Made by a program: the position numbers and the translations under genes. The notes under the pieces were generated by a model that ran no database searches, had not been told where the DNA came from, and saw only the letters and a list, made by a program, of their open reading frames with translations. This document shows, piece after piece, positions 22,722 to 36,556 of a stretch of DNA of 64,000 bases. The stretch lies in contig BSWB01000005.1 of assembly GCA_033239125.1 (NCBI GenBank), positions 143,650,494 through 143,714,493 of the forward strand, given 5' to 3'. How positions within the stretch are numbered: position 1 is the stretch's first letter; every line of letters starts with the position of its first letter. The DNA comes from Fagopyrum homotropicum (lineage: Eukaryota; Streptophyta; Magnoliopsida; Caryophyllales; Polygonaceae).

Positions 22722-25700
22722 ATGGGGTGCGTACAAACCAAGCATTCTATTCAAACTCCATTTGCTTGTGCTTTTGGAAACTGGAAACCTCGGAGTGGGA
22801 ATTTTAAAACTGGGAAGACAAGAAGAAAACGGGATGGCGTTGATCGATTACGACTGGGTGGTAATTCACAAGAGTCGGTGCGTGGTGGTAAACGAGAAGA
22901 AGAGGGGACTTCTGTCTGCATTGGTGGGAAAATAGGTAATGGCGTTCGAGAAGATGGATTTAGAGATGGCTGGCCTGTGTGGCTTCTAAATAATGTTCCA
23001 ACTGAGGCTCTAGCTGGTTTGTGTCCAAAGAGTGCTGATTCCTATCATAAGCTTGCTAAGGTAATACTTCTGATTCGTACTTGTTATTTGATTAACCCAA
23101 TTTGAGACCTTCTTACAAATTTGCACATGTGTTTGATACTCTATTGGAATGCATAGCCTCATGATTGGTAAACAATAATGAATCTGGAGTGTACATAATA
23201 ATTAATGAGTTCAGCCCACCTGCAGGACTGAATACTTTCGGACTGTGTCTTTCTTTGATGTTGCAGATTGGACAAGGAGCTTATAGCATTGTATATAAAG
23301 CCCGGGATAGGGACACTGGGAAAATTGTAGCTTTGAAGAGGATCCGGTTTGATGCTTCCAAAGCTGAAACTGTCAAGTTTGTGGCAAGAGAGATCTTGAT
23401 ACTCCGGAAGCTTGATCATCCCAATGTTATGAAGCTTGAAGGGATAGCCACATCAAGGGATCAATACTGTATATATCTGGTGTTTGATTTCATGGAGACT
23501 GATCTAAACAGGGTAATAAAGCGTCCTGAAGAAAGACTAACAGAGCCACAGGTGAGAATGGCTCTTTTTGCTTCCTTATGTAGGCCAGTTATAATTTGCA
23601 ACTGTATAGCCTTGTGGGCTTTGTATAGTCAGAATCTGAAAATAGCTTCTTGTTTTTTAAAACATTCAATTTATATCAATTAGTTCAAACAACGTGTACA
23701 TATTCATGTTTCACTACTTTTTGTTTATGATGATCCCCATGCAATTGAATTGTGAATGAGTGAATTTCAATAGAAGAATCTCTTAAGTCTAATCATCACA
23801 AGTTAAAAAATTTAGGCGTAAATATAATCAAGTGGAATTTCGTTTTCCCAGTGCAGGTTAAGTGCTATATGCTTCAGCTACTTACGGGGCTACGCCATTG
23901 TCATGAAATGGGAGTATTACACCGAGATCTAAAAGGTTGCAACCTTCTAATAGACAAAACTGGGATGCTAAAGATTGCAGATTTTGGGCTTGCGAACCTT
24001 TTTCAACCTAAGCCTAAATCTGCTCTCACTAATCGAGTTGTAACCCTTTGGTATAGAGCTCCTGAACTTCTTTTGGGCTCAACAAATTATGGGGTTGGCA
24101 TTGATCTATGGAGTGTTGGGTGCCTTTTGGCCGAGATGTTACTTGGAAGGCCAATTTTGCCCGGAAGGACAGAAGTAAGACCCTCACGTATCTTTGGTGC
24201 ATTCATTCAAGCTAGAAGTTTCATTATCTGACATCTTATGTTGCATAATTTGTGCCCTATTTTGAAATTCGTATTGTGGGATTGTAGAATTCTTGGCTTT
24301 AAAAACAGCCACGGGCTTACAAGCTTCTGGTCTTTCAGGTCGAACAATTGCACAAGGTTTTCAAGTTGTGTGGCACACCCGGTGATGACTATGTGAAAAG
24401 AAATAAGCTACCGAGAACCTTTAAACTACCTAGACATTATGATTCAAGATTGGAAGAGGTATTCAGCGACATACCTCGCACTGCATTTGGTCTCTTGACC
24501 ACTCTCCTTTCTTTGGAGCCTGCTGATCGTGGCACAGCTGCTACTGCCCTCCAAGATAAGGTTGTCACAAATATAAATTCTCTCTTTGATACATTTTCTT
24601 CCTGATTAAATTTATGATGTTTGGTATCGAATTTGTCTTACAGTTCTTTAGTTCAAGTCCATTGGCATGTGACCTTTCAGGATTGCCTGTGGTCTCAACG
24701 GAAGACAACATTATTCAGGCTAATTTATTGCGAAAGTAAGTTTTCTATAAAAAATCCATTACAGCAGTATTATTTGAAATAATTACAATTTCTAATAGTT
24801 AAACTGTTGATTTCTTTTCTTCTATGATTAATTCATTATGCTATTAGGCGGAAGAACAACTTAAGAAGAAAACAAAGTCATAAAAGCAGCATTCAAGTAA
24901 GAGGTGGCATTGCCTTAGAACAAACCAACGGAGTTTTTGAACAGCCTAAAGAGGTACATTCACTTAAAGCACATCACTCAAAGAGTTTATTTGGATGCAA
25001 AACACATGTTTTATGCAATCTTTATGCCCTGAAATGCATTCCAATATTAATGTTGAGCGGATAACTGTGTTGTAACTTATAATGCTTGACATTTATCAAG
25101 CCGTAAGGACATATGAGACAGTAAGTACATATGACATTTAATCAAACGGTAAGGACATATGACACAGTCATGCATCTCTATGATTGTATCCCGAGTCAGT
25201 CTCTTGTGCCTTACAATTATTGTCGTTCTCCTTCTGCATGGCAAACTTACTTAGGGACTTAGGGTACAAATCAGAATCAATAAAAGCATTAATGACAAAA
25301 TGGAGACATTGTGGTCCAATGCACATGGACTGACATTATAACAAGTTTGTTTAGTTTCATCAGTGTATAACACAATCTCTTGTATTACCTCCAGGACCAA
25401 GAAAAGAGTGTAAACCCAGATTTGTGCCGACAGGAGTCAAGGAAGAGTGTAGATAAAGGTCCAGCCCTAGTGATCCGAACAAAGGTTGTGGGGAATCCGC
25501 ATATACTCCTTTCCCCATCAGATCTTAACTGTCTAGGGGGCAGTTCAAGTAGAGTTAAGGGACATACTGATGCTGATGATCATTCTTGTTCCTACTCTCT
25601 GTTGTCTGATAGAGAGGCTGCGAGTCTTGAAAGTGATACACAGTCAAATATCCTCAGGAGATCCATTTCTATGGCGAATTTTGGTGATTTGCAAACAAGC

Positions 25701-25739
25701 CCTCAAACCACAAAATTGTACTTCTCCGACGAGGAATAA
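22722..25739 (+). CDS. CDK-like Ser/Thr kinase, N-myristoylated (IBS1/At1g54610-like family)
   Basis: Seven exons: 22722-23060, 23267-23551, 23857-24174, 24339-24560, 24644-24735, 24848-24953 and 25395-25739 (568 residues). The start MGCVQTKH has the Gly2-Cys3 signal for myristoylation and palmitoylation, typical of this plant subfamily. The kinase domain begins with IGQGAYSIVYKA (Gly loop) and VALKRIRF (ATP-binding Lys). It continues with VAREILILRKLDHPN, HRDLKGCNLLID (catalytic loop), DFGLANLF, VVTLWYRAPELLLG (activation segment) and DLWSVGCLLAEML. It ends near residue 385. The long tail is basic (RKNNLRRKQSHKS), then Ser-rich, ending KLYFSDEE. All catalytic residues are present. Such proteins are plasma-membrane-linked CRK/CDK-like kinases, one tied to defence priming and sterility in Arabidopsis. 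Substrates are unknown. Confidence 0.9.
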
Positions 25740-26008
25740 TGCCTTTTTTTGGTAGATTGACATAATTCACTTGTAAAAATCCTTTGGTATTGTGTTAACA
25801 TAGGGTGTACTTGTATTTTTTATGTACTGCTAGCCATACATCGCGGGTTTTCCATGTTTGTTTGTTTGTTTGTTCATTGAGTTTGTCGAAAAATCAATCA
25901 TGTAATCCTGCAGGTACCAATTCGTCTGGTTCCTTGATTTGCTCCTATGAAGGGTTCTTCATGAGGAGATAACTGTGAAGGAATTTTAATGAACTTGAAC
26001 ATAAATTG

Positions 26009-26210
26009 ACCATGTTTGATTACATTTTCGTAAACGGAATAGAAATGAATATAGTATAAGAAAAGCTTTGGTTGTGATTTAAACTGACCATCTCTGGAAA
26101 CGGAAAGAGAAAGCATTAACCCTATAAATTATTTTTACGAATGAAAAATTACGGTAACTAGATTCATTTCCATTCCGTTTCTGTTTACGGAGTTGAAACC
26201 AAACGGCCCC
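26009..26210. mobile_element. MITE, CCGTTTGGTT/GGAAACGGAA family, copy 2
   Basis: The right end GGAGTTGAAACCAAACGGCC matches the family right end (at 9832-9857). The left end is diverged (GACCATGTTTGATTACATTT, then CGTAAACGGAATAGAAATGA). A second GGAAACGGAAAGAG lies inside at 26095. It sits about 400 bp downstream of the stop codon of the DUF3511 gene on the minus strand. Confidence 0.55.
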
Positions 26211-26627
26211 TTAATTCATTGATGTAGAGCAACAAGAGTATCATGTTTCTGCTAAGTTAAGAACAGAAACTTCATAGATATTGCATCTAGCTAAACTGGA
26301 TTGGATATAAGTGAGAAGTTTAAACAGATTTTTTGAAAAACATAATAACTATTATGACTTCCCACAGCTTCGGATCATATCCAATCTTTTGGAACTTGTG
26401 AATTCATCTAAGATCACATCTAAAGGAAAAAGGTAAAAAAAACGATCAACTTAACTTACTTGCAGCCAAGTTATCATCATACAACTGAAGACTACATGAG
26501 AAAATCATTCCGAAATATGAACAAACACATCCAAACATTTAGACCCAACATCCTTGAAGATCTTCATGAGAGAATGAGAAGAGTAGATATAAGTACAGAG
26601 GAGATTGATACCACATAGTCTCGACTC

Positions 26628-26897
26628 TCAAGCATCAAAATAGTCGTTCCTGAATTTACTCTTGATCCACTTCAAGCTGTTCAAAAACGACGATTTGAGC
26701 TTACCTTCAGTAGTATACATGTTATATGAAGCTACCCTCTTCTTCCTCTTCACTTCAGGATTCCCTGTCACTCCAAACTCATCTGCGTTGCTATTCGGGC
26801 CATTGAAGCTGAATGTTTTAGGAGGCCGGTCCTCGAATACGTATGTTGCTTTGACATAGGAAGCTGGGTAATCAGGAAACGTCTTGCTCTTCTCCAT
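26628..26897 (-). CDS. DUF3511 domain protein
   Basis: A single-exon gene of 89 residues, start MEKSKTFPDYPASY. The C-terminal half carries the DUF3511 signature: a basic PEVKRKKRVASYNMY stretch followed by TTEGKLKSSFLNSLKWIKSK. The family is plant-specific, small, basic and of unknown biochemical role; several members respond to stress. The ATG at 26897 is chosen because the frame upstream lacks another ATG and a TATA box lies about 45 bases upstream. A G-box (CACGTG) sits at 27034-27039. Length fits the family. No defect is seen. Confidence 0.85.
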   Translation of the reverse strand: MEKSKTFPDYPASYVKATYVFEDRPPKTFSFNGPNSNADEFGVTGNPEVKRKKRVASYNMYTTEGKLKSSFLNSLKWIKSKFRNDYFDA

Positions 26898-26939
26898 AGA
26901 CAAAAAAACTCAGAGCACCATGGACATGCCACTATGCTA

Positions 26940-27039
26940 TTATATACAGTCACTGATAAAAACAAAGTTAGTGCAAAATTTAAAAGAGATCTGAATTTAT
27001 TGAAAAGATATGCAATTTCTAGTAGGTAATGAACACGTG
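26940..27039 (-). promoter_or_regulatory. Promoter of the DUF3511 gene: TATA box and G-box
   Basis: On the minus strand GTATATAATAG places a TATA box at about 26940-26946, which implies a very short leader before the ATG at 26897. CACGTG at 27034-27039 (context AACACGTGGGA) is a G-box/ABRE-like site bound by bZIP and bHLH factors. Regulation by abscisic acid or light is inference only. Confidence 0.5.
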
Positions 27040-28925
27040 GGACACTATGAAAGAAATAATGCACAAAAGCAATGTGGCAGACCACATATACACAGACAGG
27101 AAGCCGGCTGCGGCTATTATAAGGTAAGCTTTTGATCTCTTTTTACACTGCAAGGACATCAAATTAGGCCTTGTTTCAATGTCATGCTTTATAACACAGT
27201 TATGCATTTTTTTACATGTAGCTAAAAAACACTCTTAGTGAAATGTATTACAGGCCATAACACTTTATAAATCAAGATTCATGCATCCAAACAAGCCCTT
27301 AGCTTTTTTAAAAGGTCCCTAAGGCCAATCTGTCACATACAAAGCTAAAGCATGCCTGCTTTCTAAGTGGGTTGGCGATAAAATGACTTTTTCATTGTGG
27401 GTTAATCACGAAATTAGGAATTGTGGAGAATGATTATGAAAGGTAGGAGCATGTAAAAGTTAAGCAAAGAACAGGACAGCAAATTGGTTTATGATAATGG
27501 TAAGGTCCCACGTTCAGTAGGGAGTGGGGAGGGACCAATACAAAGGGGGTTGGAGAACAATAAAGGCCCACAAGCCTCCAATATCTGTCAATTTTATGTA
27601 ACTAGACAGGTCTGAAACGACTCTAAGGTCATCATCCACATTGGAAATGATCGAAGTCCACACCTTATGATAATTATATGCACTAACCACAGAAAAAAGA
27701 AAGGACGAAATCAATTTGTTAATCTTATCATATCAAAAATCAAATAGTTCTTAAATAAAACAAGTAATAAGGATTGATAAGATGTCACTATGTCAAAAAT
27801 AATGGGTAATATCCGGGTCCTTAGATCTAAGTCAAGTATTATGCTTTTTTTTTTTTTCCTTTTGGAGAATCTCTTTTTTAATTTGATAGGATTGGCTTAC
27901 AGCAAAGAATTGATCAAATATTTAACAAACGAAAAGGAAATGAAAGGTAATTTATGTATAGACTAAGTCCTCTCCGGGTAGACAGTCATTTATTCATCAA
28001 GCAAGGTTTAATCTGTCACTCTTATTTTTTATACAACAAAAACATTTATCTCTTATTGAAAGAATATATTATCTTAGCAGCCAGATGGGTGAGCAGGGTT
28101 CATCAATATATTTTTCTGAAGGAATCATGAGCACCTGAGGACGGAGATACCAATAAATGACCATTTCTCTAGGTTAAGTTTAAAAATGTGTAGTAACAAG
28201 CCTGGGCAGAGTCATACGAAAACTTTGATTGTTACAACCCACAGGATGCAATCCAATCTATCTTAAGCCAAATGAGCTGGAGAGCTAAGATGAGTCCTAA
28301 GAAAACTTCAATTGTTAGAGCTACTGGACATAATTCGAGAAGCCGGAATGCAAAGCAATCTATCTTAAGCCATGTGAGCTGATGATAAAAAATTCTATCC
28401 CCACAAACCGAACCCCTAATTTACCTCTCAGGAACTTTCTTGCAGATGTTCAGGAAGCAGATTGAAAGCTCATATGGAGTATTACAGACTAGGATTTCAG
28501 TTAAAACAGATTCACCAGGAATTCGCTTCTAAGTTGCATCATTGGTCCCCCATCGAACCAGAGGGAGGGGAAAAATAAGTGCATGCACACTCCAAGAGTA
28601 CCGAAAAAGCACTAGTTTTCACAATTAGTGTGACAGGGTAGTTGGCATGTTAAAAGCTGACTTCAGATGGTAGAGTAAGCATGTAAATCTTAAAACTACA
28701 ATAATTTTCTAGGAGACTCTAACCGGATAGATATAATTCTTGCTTACCAACCACTATCATCTTCTAGCAACTAATTTAAGATACAAAGCTATACCCCCCA
28801 TCTACCCATCTCCAAGAGACATGTATGTGGCACATTCACAATGATTGAAATAGATACAGAAATGCATACCATCTTGCCATTGATTACTAGAGATGGTCAA
28901 GACATTGTGATCTGAGCTGTCAACA
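27040..28925. other. Intergenic region between the DUF3511 and EME1 genes
   Basis: No coding frame, RNA gene or clear transposon ends are seen. Two nearby segments, about 28226-28270 and 28330-28380, share GCAATCTATCTTAAGCCA..TGAGCTG, a short local duplication. The part next to 28926 is probably the EME1 3' UTR. Confidence 0.4.
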
Positions 28926-31900
28926 TTACTCTTTAAAGAAATCAGCACCGTTTTCAACATCATCAGTCTTGATATTTCCATTTTGAGCCATGAGTATCCT
29001 GTAGACTCTCTTTGAGCAAACTTGCCCTAATCTTCTATCACCAGCAACTAATCCTTCTGCCATTAAGTCCTTGAGAAGAAATTCTTTATCATGCACCTAT
29101 GTTTGTTAAAAAAATGTTAATCACAGAAGAAACAACAGTTATCTTACTTTATTTTGAATCTTAGCAACAACAACCAATAAAAAAAGGTTCATTCAATGTA
29201 AAGCCTACAAGTCACTTCCATAGAGAGCATAACTAGAAATACATTCCAGCTACTTGAGTTTTTGCCTTCAGTATGAGATCACAGTAAAATACTAAACCCA
29301 ATCATTTAGTTAAGTGTTTATAGAAACTGTGGGTATGCTACAGGGGGTACAGGCTATTGGCAACAAATACTCACTGATTTTGTCGGATCCATATAGGCAG
29401 TCAGCAGAGATTTCATGGTTGGATATTTCTTCCATATAGCAATAGCAAATCTGGGCTGTACTTTTGGAATAGCAACCAATGCCTTTAACCTGAAAATGCA
29501 AAAATTGAAAGTGTGTATCTGTTTAAACAGGAAAAATAGGAGGAGCTTCTCCATGCTTACTACTTGACCAGGTCCACCAGGGTCAGATATGGCTTCAAGA
29601 CACAAACAGGATATAAAATAATGCCCAAGCGTTATTAATGAAATTGGCCCCTTGTTAGAATTGCTTGCAGGCAAAAAAATATCAGATAAGAATATGTTCA
29701 ACACTTTGTGATATCAAAGCATCATCGTATATTTCCCACATGTGCTAATTTATTGATTTTGAAATAAGCCAAACACAAACGGTTTAGAATAAGACTGAAA
29801 TCCCTGAAGGCAAGCAAAACTGAAGAGTTGATCATCCTGAAATGCAATGGAATATCGTATGAAAAAAAGTTGAACTTCATAGATCAAAGCATTTATAACT
29901 AAACAATTTTTTTGCAGAACATGCTGTTGACCAGATTCATCAGAAGTTAAAACGAAGAAGACTAGAAGTCAAAAACTATTTGCTGTTGCCTGTTAGTAGA
30001 TTATTTAAACAGGACAGAGAAGTACTTACCATGGACTTTGTTTTATTAGATTTTTATCTGGACAATCATTGGGAACTACACATCCATTAGCACTCACAGA
30101 TAACCGTGTCAACCTCTTCCTGCAATACAAGCAATATATGGTTATAAAACTGCAAACATCTTACAAGTGGCACTAGAAACTATAGCATTATACAATTGTA
30201 AACTTCTTCAAATAGGCCAAACTTGTATCACTATGTTAATGGGAATTTTCTTACAAGTTACTAACCAAAGATATATTTTTAACTATTTGTAAATATTGTC
30301 TTGAGAAACGTAAAAGCGCCGAGAAGGGTGATCGTAAAATGCTTTATCCGCAGAAAAAAAGGGTAATTGAAGCTTTGCCTTTCAAGCAGAAAACCAATTA
30401 AGCATTTGCTTACGATTGTAGGGACTGAAATCGGGCATTACCGTTTCAAATAGTTTTTTCATGCCTTTATGACGAGTATTGAGTAATATAATCATTTATA
30501 ACACCTTTTACTTACCTGAATCGGCAAGTAGCAAGGCTGATTGTCAATCCAACGACATGCTCAGCCAATTCAGCCTCATCTGCACACTGTCTTGAATGTA
30601 CTTTGTCATAATGAGTAATTAGCTCTGTAAAAAGCTGCAATAGAAAGCAAAGTTTCGTGAGTTCTGAACCAATTGTAGATGTTACAGAAAAGAAGTAACT
30701 TAAAAATTCCATGCAATAAAACTGTGACTAAACCTCCTCAACAGGTGGTCTCGTCCAACCGTTTCTATTATTTGGGTTCTTGTACTGCTCCTGTTCCCTG
30801 TTTATGCACCAGATTGGTATTTAAAACTTCAAGTTGCCATGACAGTCTAACACAGTTTACAATATATATCATAGGTGAAGCAAGATAAGAATATATAAAT
30901 GTTTAAAGATGTTAATCCACTAAACATTGTTGTTTTCAAGGAATGACTATGCAGTATACTGTATGGATTAGCAGACGTTAGCTATGAGAGGAAGGTAGTC
31001 AAGAAGCTTCACCTTTTATTGATGTAAGACATCAATCTATTTGTCAAGATACAAAGTGTGTAAGATGGGTAAATGCTTCGAATAGAAGAAATGCGATCTC
31101 TTAGAGATCCACTGTTAGCAAGCTTGCAAAATTCTTCAGCCTCGTATACTAGTAGTATATAAGAAATGTCCTGGCCCTCAGATGACAACTGAAGCAAAAC
31201 AGCATTCTCAGATCAACAACTTTGGTTCATAAGTACAATAGCACAATGTAAAGTTTTAACAAGCAAAAATAAGATATATAGAGAAGTAATCTCAATCAAC
31301 TTTGTCACAAGAGATAAGACAGATTATAGTCATGCTTCAAAATTCAATTTTTTTAGAACGCTCATATCAAAGGATGAAATACCTGAGCAATCTCTTTGGG
31401 CATCGTCAAAGTCCATATAATTGATCTCTCAATGGGATTCGAAGTTATGCGATACGTAAGATCCTTTTCAGAAAACCTAGTGAGAAGATGTCCTGTAAAA
31501 AAATAAAGCCTTCTATTTTGATCATTATTTGCCAAATGGTCCAAAAACTACAAGTTAGTTACACACGAGCTAATCAATCAACTTCAGAGCAAGATTTATG
31601 TGGATACCTCCGACAGATCCCAACTCAACAACCTTGGTGTCAATTTGAGCCACAATGGACTTCAATGCTAATTTCCCTTTCTCCCATCTTTGTCTCTCTT
31701 TCTCCAACTTTTTTAGTTCGGCAGCTTCGGCCTTCAAAGCTGCTTTTTGCAACTTATCTTGCTGTGTAAGGTTTAATGTTAGTTGTTTCATACTACGATG
31801 CATTGCAGTCAGCAGAAAGATTAAAGATAAAAGACACACTTCTTTCTTTTGCTTCTTCTCTTCCATGGAGCGCATTCTTTCCTCCTTTGTCATCTTCTTC

Positions 31901-33480
31901 TTTCCAGCATTTTCATCCGTGTTCTTTCTTTTAGTACTTTTACCTTTATGTGCAAGAAGATTCAAGTCTTCTGCTCCAAGATTTTCTTCTTCAGGAACCA
32001 TTTCCTAAATAAATCCGTTAAAAAGGAATATCCATACTTTTATAATGAAATCCAATACAATAACACATAATGTTAATTTATTTTATTCCATTGAACCAAA
32101 CCAACTATGGTATAGCTAGCATGATGAAATTATAGTTCTTTCACCCTCATGCAAAATCCAACCAGAAACTTCGTAAATTTCCAAGAATTTGAATAGCACT
32201 CACAGGAAAAATTGCCTCAAGGTACTTTGTATCAGATAACTAGAAAATATGTGCAGAAAAACATGAGGTCTTAGAAACCAGAGAGATTATTTGAATTAAT
32301 TAAAATAACCAAATCCCTATTATGGAAGGCAAAACAACTACAAACATTAAACTTCAGCAAGTAACTACAAACTACTGTAACAGGGGTAAAAATGCATAAC
32401 GACAAATTTTCACAATAAATTGGTAAAGATGTTAATCAGTACAATATTGAGAAAATGATAGAACCAATGGATTTAACTACAATCTTACATTAGAAGGGTC
32501 GACATCTTCCACAGAAATTGGCTGTGAATACATCTCATTGTATTTGTACAAAGAATCTTCATTTCCTGGAACAAGCCACTATAGTTACTTAGACCTGAAC
32601 ACCTAAGAGGCTGATACTAATCTTCTTCTTCATTCCAAATACACTAAACAAGCACATCATTTAAAACCAGGTTCATAGGAAATCAACAACCTACGTTTTT
32701 ACTTACCATTATAAAGAGGGGAATGGTCAAATGTAGGACTCCGTGGTTCCAAGTAGTTCCCAAAATCAAAATCAGGACTTGTTATATTCTTTGCACAAAC
32801 ATCCTTTTCCAACTCCTCCGCCTCATCATCAGATTCCAAACATATCAAGCCACTAGTACCTGGAAACGCAATGTAAGAAGCCAATTGAAACCAAACTGTA
32901 TACATTAATCAGCCAAATCATAGTTTCAGTCTCAAGGTATCACCATGTTAGTTAACAATAGTAGCCCACAAAAATCCTAAACTATTTCTAATTGGGCGGT
33001 ACATCAAATAGAATTATACATTAACCCTGCGGCCAAATCCTAATTCACAAATTTGCTCTCAATCAAATCAAAGCAAACCTGACCAAAAAAAACTAAAATA
33101 CATTATGTCAAACAAAGACGATGCACGGAACTTAGAGAAAAAGACCAATAGTAGACAAAGCACTCACCTGCACCGCCGAATTTGCTATCTGAAGAAGTTG
33201 AAGTACCAGAAATAGGGTTACGAGAGATTCCGGCAACGCAATTGAGCATAGATACATCATCCCGTTTCAAAAGCTGGGAGAGTGGCGTTTCGGGGACGTA
33301 TGAGGGCGTGGAGGTGGAAGCTTTGAACTTTTGAGGAGTGGGATCGTCGTCGACAATCACAATTGTAGGGTTTTGAGAGGAAGTTGTGTTTGGACGGCGG
33401 GAGACTGGAGAAGCAAATACTGCGGCATATCCGTCTTCATCGTCGTCCGATATGAGGTCAACGTGAATCGGTTGGGACAT
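28926..33480 (-). CDS. EME1: Crossover junction endonuclease subunit EME1
   Basis: Thirteen exons: 33480-33168, 32859-32707, 32565-32489, 32239-32204, 32004-31840, 31761-31608, 31492-31383, 31188-31013, 30797-30734, 30634-30516, 30119-30030, 29489-29375 and 29096-28926 (580 residues, in frame throughout). The N-terminus HVDLISDDDED is acidic and resembles a SUMO-interacting motif; a second acidic patch is ICLESDDEAEELE. A Lys/Glu-rich coiled coil follows (KKKMTKEERMRSMEEKKQ and AALKAEAAELKKLEKERQRW). Then comes an ERCC4-like fold (GHLLTRFSEKDLTYRI to KNPNNRNGWTRPPVEE) and a C-terminal helical region ending LLKDLMAEG, RRLGQVCSKRVYRIL. EME1 is the non-catalytic partner of MUS81 that cuts branched DNA and Holliday junctions in the nucleus during repair and meiotic recombination. 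Which EME1 paralogue (A or B) is not settled. Confidence 0.85.
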
Positions 33481-36000
33481 CTTGGATATAGAAAGATGGC
33501 GTTGAGAGCTTCAAAGATGGGCGTCAATGGCGGTGTTCGAATTTAGGATGGCGCGGGAGAAGTTCTGAAGCGTCAAGCGTACTGCACAGAGTAATCCTCC
33601 TCGGTTGTTTTTGTTTAAACAAAATCAGTGTTTTTATTAATTAAAAAGGTTCATAAATAATACAAATTATTGTAGTTTATTCACCAATTTCATCTTATTC
33701 ACGAATAAAGTATGAACGTATATTTTTCTATAAAGTAAAATTATTTATAACAGTAGCAACCCATTATCTAAAGGGTCGAAAGACAGAAAATATCGGTACG
33801 AATAACTATTATAAAGAACTGAATCTAACAAAAATTAAGGAAAAACACAAAAATACACGAAGATGGCTTGAAGGCACATAAGACTTCAAGGAAAAGGAGA
33901 ACGACCCGAACATTGGAAAGCGGAGATAACAAAATATGTCGTCAAATGAATTGCACTAGAAAGACGTTTGGGGAACGATTATGGACATCTCATATTTGGA
34001 CTCAAAATTAATTATTCAGGTGTCGGTCACAAATTTACTAGTCACGACCCCTATTAGACAAACTATTAAAACCACCGTCAAACCTTGTAAAACTGGAAAG
34101 ACGTTTTGCAAAGGCCAAAAATCTTACGCATACATGTTTAAATCTTTAAAAACAAAGTAATGGAGAATCACATTAAAACAAAAGATTACGGGTGATAAAA
34201 AAATCACGAAAAAGTTTGATCATAGGAGTAACCGGAAAAAGTGACGTTTTGCCGTATTAAAGATTTGGGTGCTAGAGTTTTACGAGAAGGAAAAAAATTT
34301 GTCAAATTATAAAAAAAGATTCTAAAAAAAAAAAAGAAAATTGTCGTCCATTTTTCCTATCACCCAAAATTCCTCCTTAGGATTGACATTGTCATTGGAT
34401 TAACTCAATCAATATTTGTAGAGATACTTGTTACTTCGTTTATGAAGTTTTCGTTTTATTCAATCGTATTCAATTACAAAGAGATACTTTAATTAAATAG
34501 GTGTGAGTCCTTGTTAGGTTTTTCTTACGTGTGTTAATCTTCTTAAAGATTGGTGCTCATTGTTAATTCTAGTTCATCCTTGTTGTTGTTGTTGCAATTT
34601 AAATACTTGTGTAAGGTTGAAGAAGGAAGAGTTAAGTAATTAATTGATCGAATTTTGATCTAATTGAAAAAGGTTATTGCAAGTATATATTGGTTCTTTT
34701 ATTCCTATATTTTCCAACTAATTCATTCTTGATACGCCTCCGGATGGGCGATGCCTAAACCAAGTAAGAGCATTTTCCTTTACAATACTTTTTCCTTTAC
34801 AATACTTGGATTCAACCTAGACATGTTTTACAATGAATCAAGCATCCCCTTATATAGTGGATGGAGGCTATACAAAGAGCCCGAACATAAATGACTGAAA
34901 TTAAAGTCGGAATTAAGTTGCGAAAATGAGAAGTCTAAAATATGATCAAAGGTTGGAATTTAAGTCACGGAAGTAAGTTTCGGAATTAAAGTTCCAAATA
35001 TAAAAAGTCTATTATTAAATAGCCGAAATATTATAAATGTCTTCAAAATGTTGTCGGATCCTTTTAGCCGGAAACACGGACGACATCGTCGTCCGGGGTG
35101 TATCAATTCCATTTCATATTATAATAATCTCGCCACCATCATCCATATCTCATCATTCTTTGTTTTCTTTTGTTTCGTGTAATCTCATCACCCCTATTGA
35201 TCTCGCCCGAGATCCTACGTCGAGATTCCAAGTTTGAACCTTTTGTGGACTTTCAATATAGATCTGTCAATTGCAGCCACAACCCCGCATCACTTGGGCT
35301 CGTGGGCTTCTTCACACAAGGCCCTGATATGCACCCACATACATTCAAAGCATATCAACGGTTTATAAACGAGTCGAGTCTAAATTTTAAACAAGCTTTA
35401 GATTGTGTTCATATTCGTCTTATTTAGAAAGTGAACAAACTCGAGACGAGCCGTGTAGTTTGGATAATATCACACTCATATAATTTTAATTTAAGTAGTC
35501 GAATGAGACGATCATTGACATACTCAAACTGTCTTGTTTAATAACGAGCTCAAACTTAATAGTTTTAAAGTGTTTTTTTATATTTGAATTGTTCATAAGA
35601 TAAATGAGATCGAATCAAACTTTTTGTAACCGAATAGCTCGTCACAAGTAAAATCCTACAGCTAGACACAAATGGACCAATTAAATAAGCTAGGTAAATC
35701 CTAGCCTAACCACACTTTTGTTTGGTTCGTACGTAAGGAACCCACCATGCATGTTCTATCAAACCATACATTGCTAGGTATATATTGTAGAGTGTGCCTA
35801 CATACATGTTCTATCAAACCAAAACGAGGCCCTATTGATAATTGGTCTCCAAATAGTGGGATTAGATGTATCGTGTATCAAAAATCTATACATAAGAAGG
35901 GCAATTTGTTTAACTAATTTATCCCTAATGTTATTGACTTTTTTATGACAGGAAAAACAGTTACATAAGAGGGCTAGTGTTCCAGTGCGGGTGCTAATTT
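33481..36000. other. EME1 promoter side and intergenic region
   Basis: The EME1 leader and promoter lie just above 33480, with no clear TATA box. Beyond that the DNA is AT-rich. CCTTTACAATACTTTTT and CCTTTACAATACTTGG form a short tandem repeat at about 34777-34810, and CATGTTCTATCAAACCA occurs twice (35750, 35803). No gene is supported. Confidence 0.4.
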
Positions 36001-36009
36001 ACGGTACGG

Positions 36010-36556
36010 CCGTGCGGCTGAACGTAGAGCCGACACGTGTCAATAAAAAAGTTTTTTTTTTTCAGAAACGAATGATTTTTTTTTCCATAAACGAATGAAA
36101 TTTTTTTTGAACTACCATGTTATAATTTATGCACTACTCTCTTATAAACTTTGAACTATTCCCTTATAATTCATGAATTATTACTTTTTAATATATTATA
36201 TCAAATTATTTATAAATTAATCGTTTATATGTTATGAACTATTCAATTGTAATTTATGAACTATCATTTTATAAGTTATGCAGTATGCTTTATAAATTTT
36301 ACACTTTAAACTATTCTGTTATAATTTATGAACTATCCTTTTATAAGTTATATACTATCTCTTAATAAGTTTTGAACTATTACGTTCACTCCTTTATAAA
36401 TTTTGCACTATGAATTATTCTATTATAATTCATAAATTATCCTTTTATTAGTAATGAACTATTTCTTAATAAGTTTTAACTATTACTTTCACTCGTATCT
36501 GGAAAAAAAAATAAAAAAATTTGAGATACGTGTCAGCTCTACGTTCAGCCGCACGG
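36010..36556. mobile_element. MITE with 32-bp terminal inverted repeats
   Basis: The 32 bases at 36010-36041 (CCGTGCGGCTGAACGTAGAG...) match the reverse complement of 36525-36556 with two mismatches. Weaker inverted similarity extends outward about 30-40 bp on each side (to about 35975 and 36595), so the full element may be about 600 bp. The interior is AT-rich with repeated TTATGAACTAT(C/T) words (about 36165-36480). I found no convincing target duplication. Confidence 0.7.
36165..36480. repeat. Degenerate TATGAACTATT(C/A) repeats inside the MITE
   Basis: Words such as TTTATGAACTAT, AAGTTTTGAACTATT and TTATAAGTTATG recur every 20-40 bases between the inverted repeats of the 36-kb MITE. Non-coding. 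Confidence 0.5.

Noticed and set aside
31655..32070. Plus-strand frames of 117 and 73 codons
   Set aside because: They are mirror frames of the EME1 coiled-coil exons on the minus strand.
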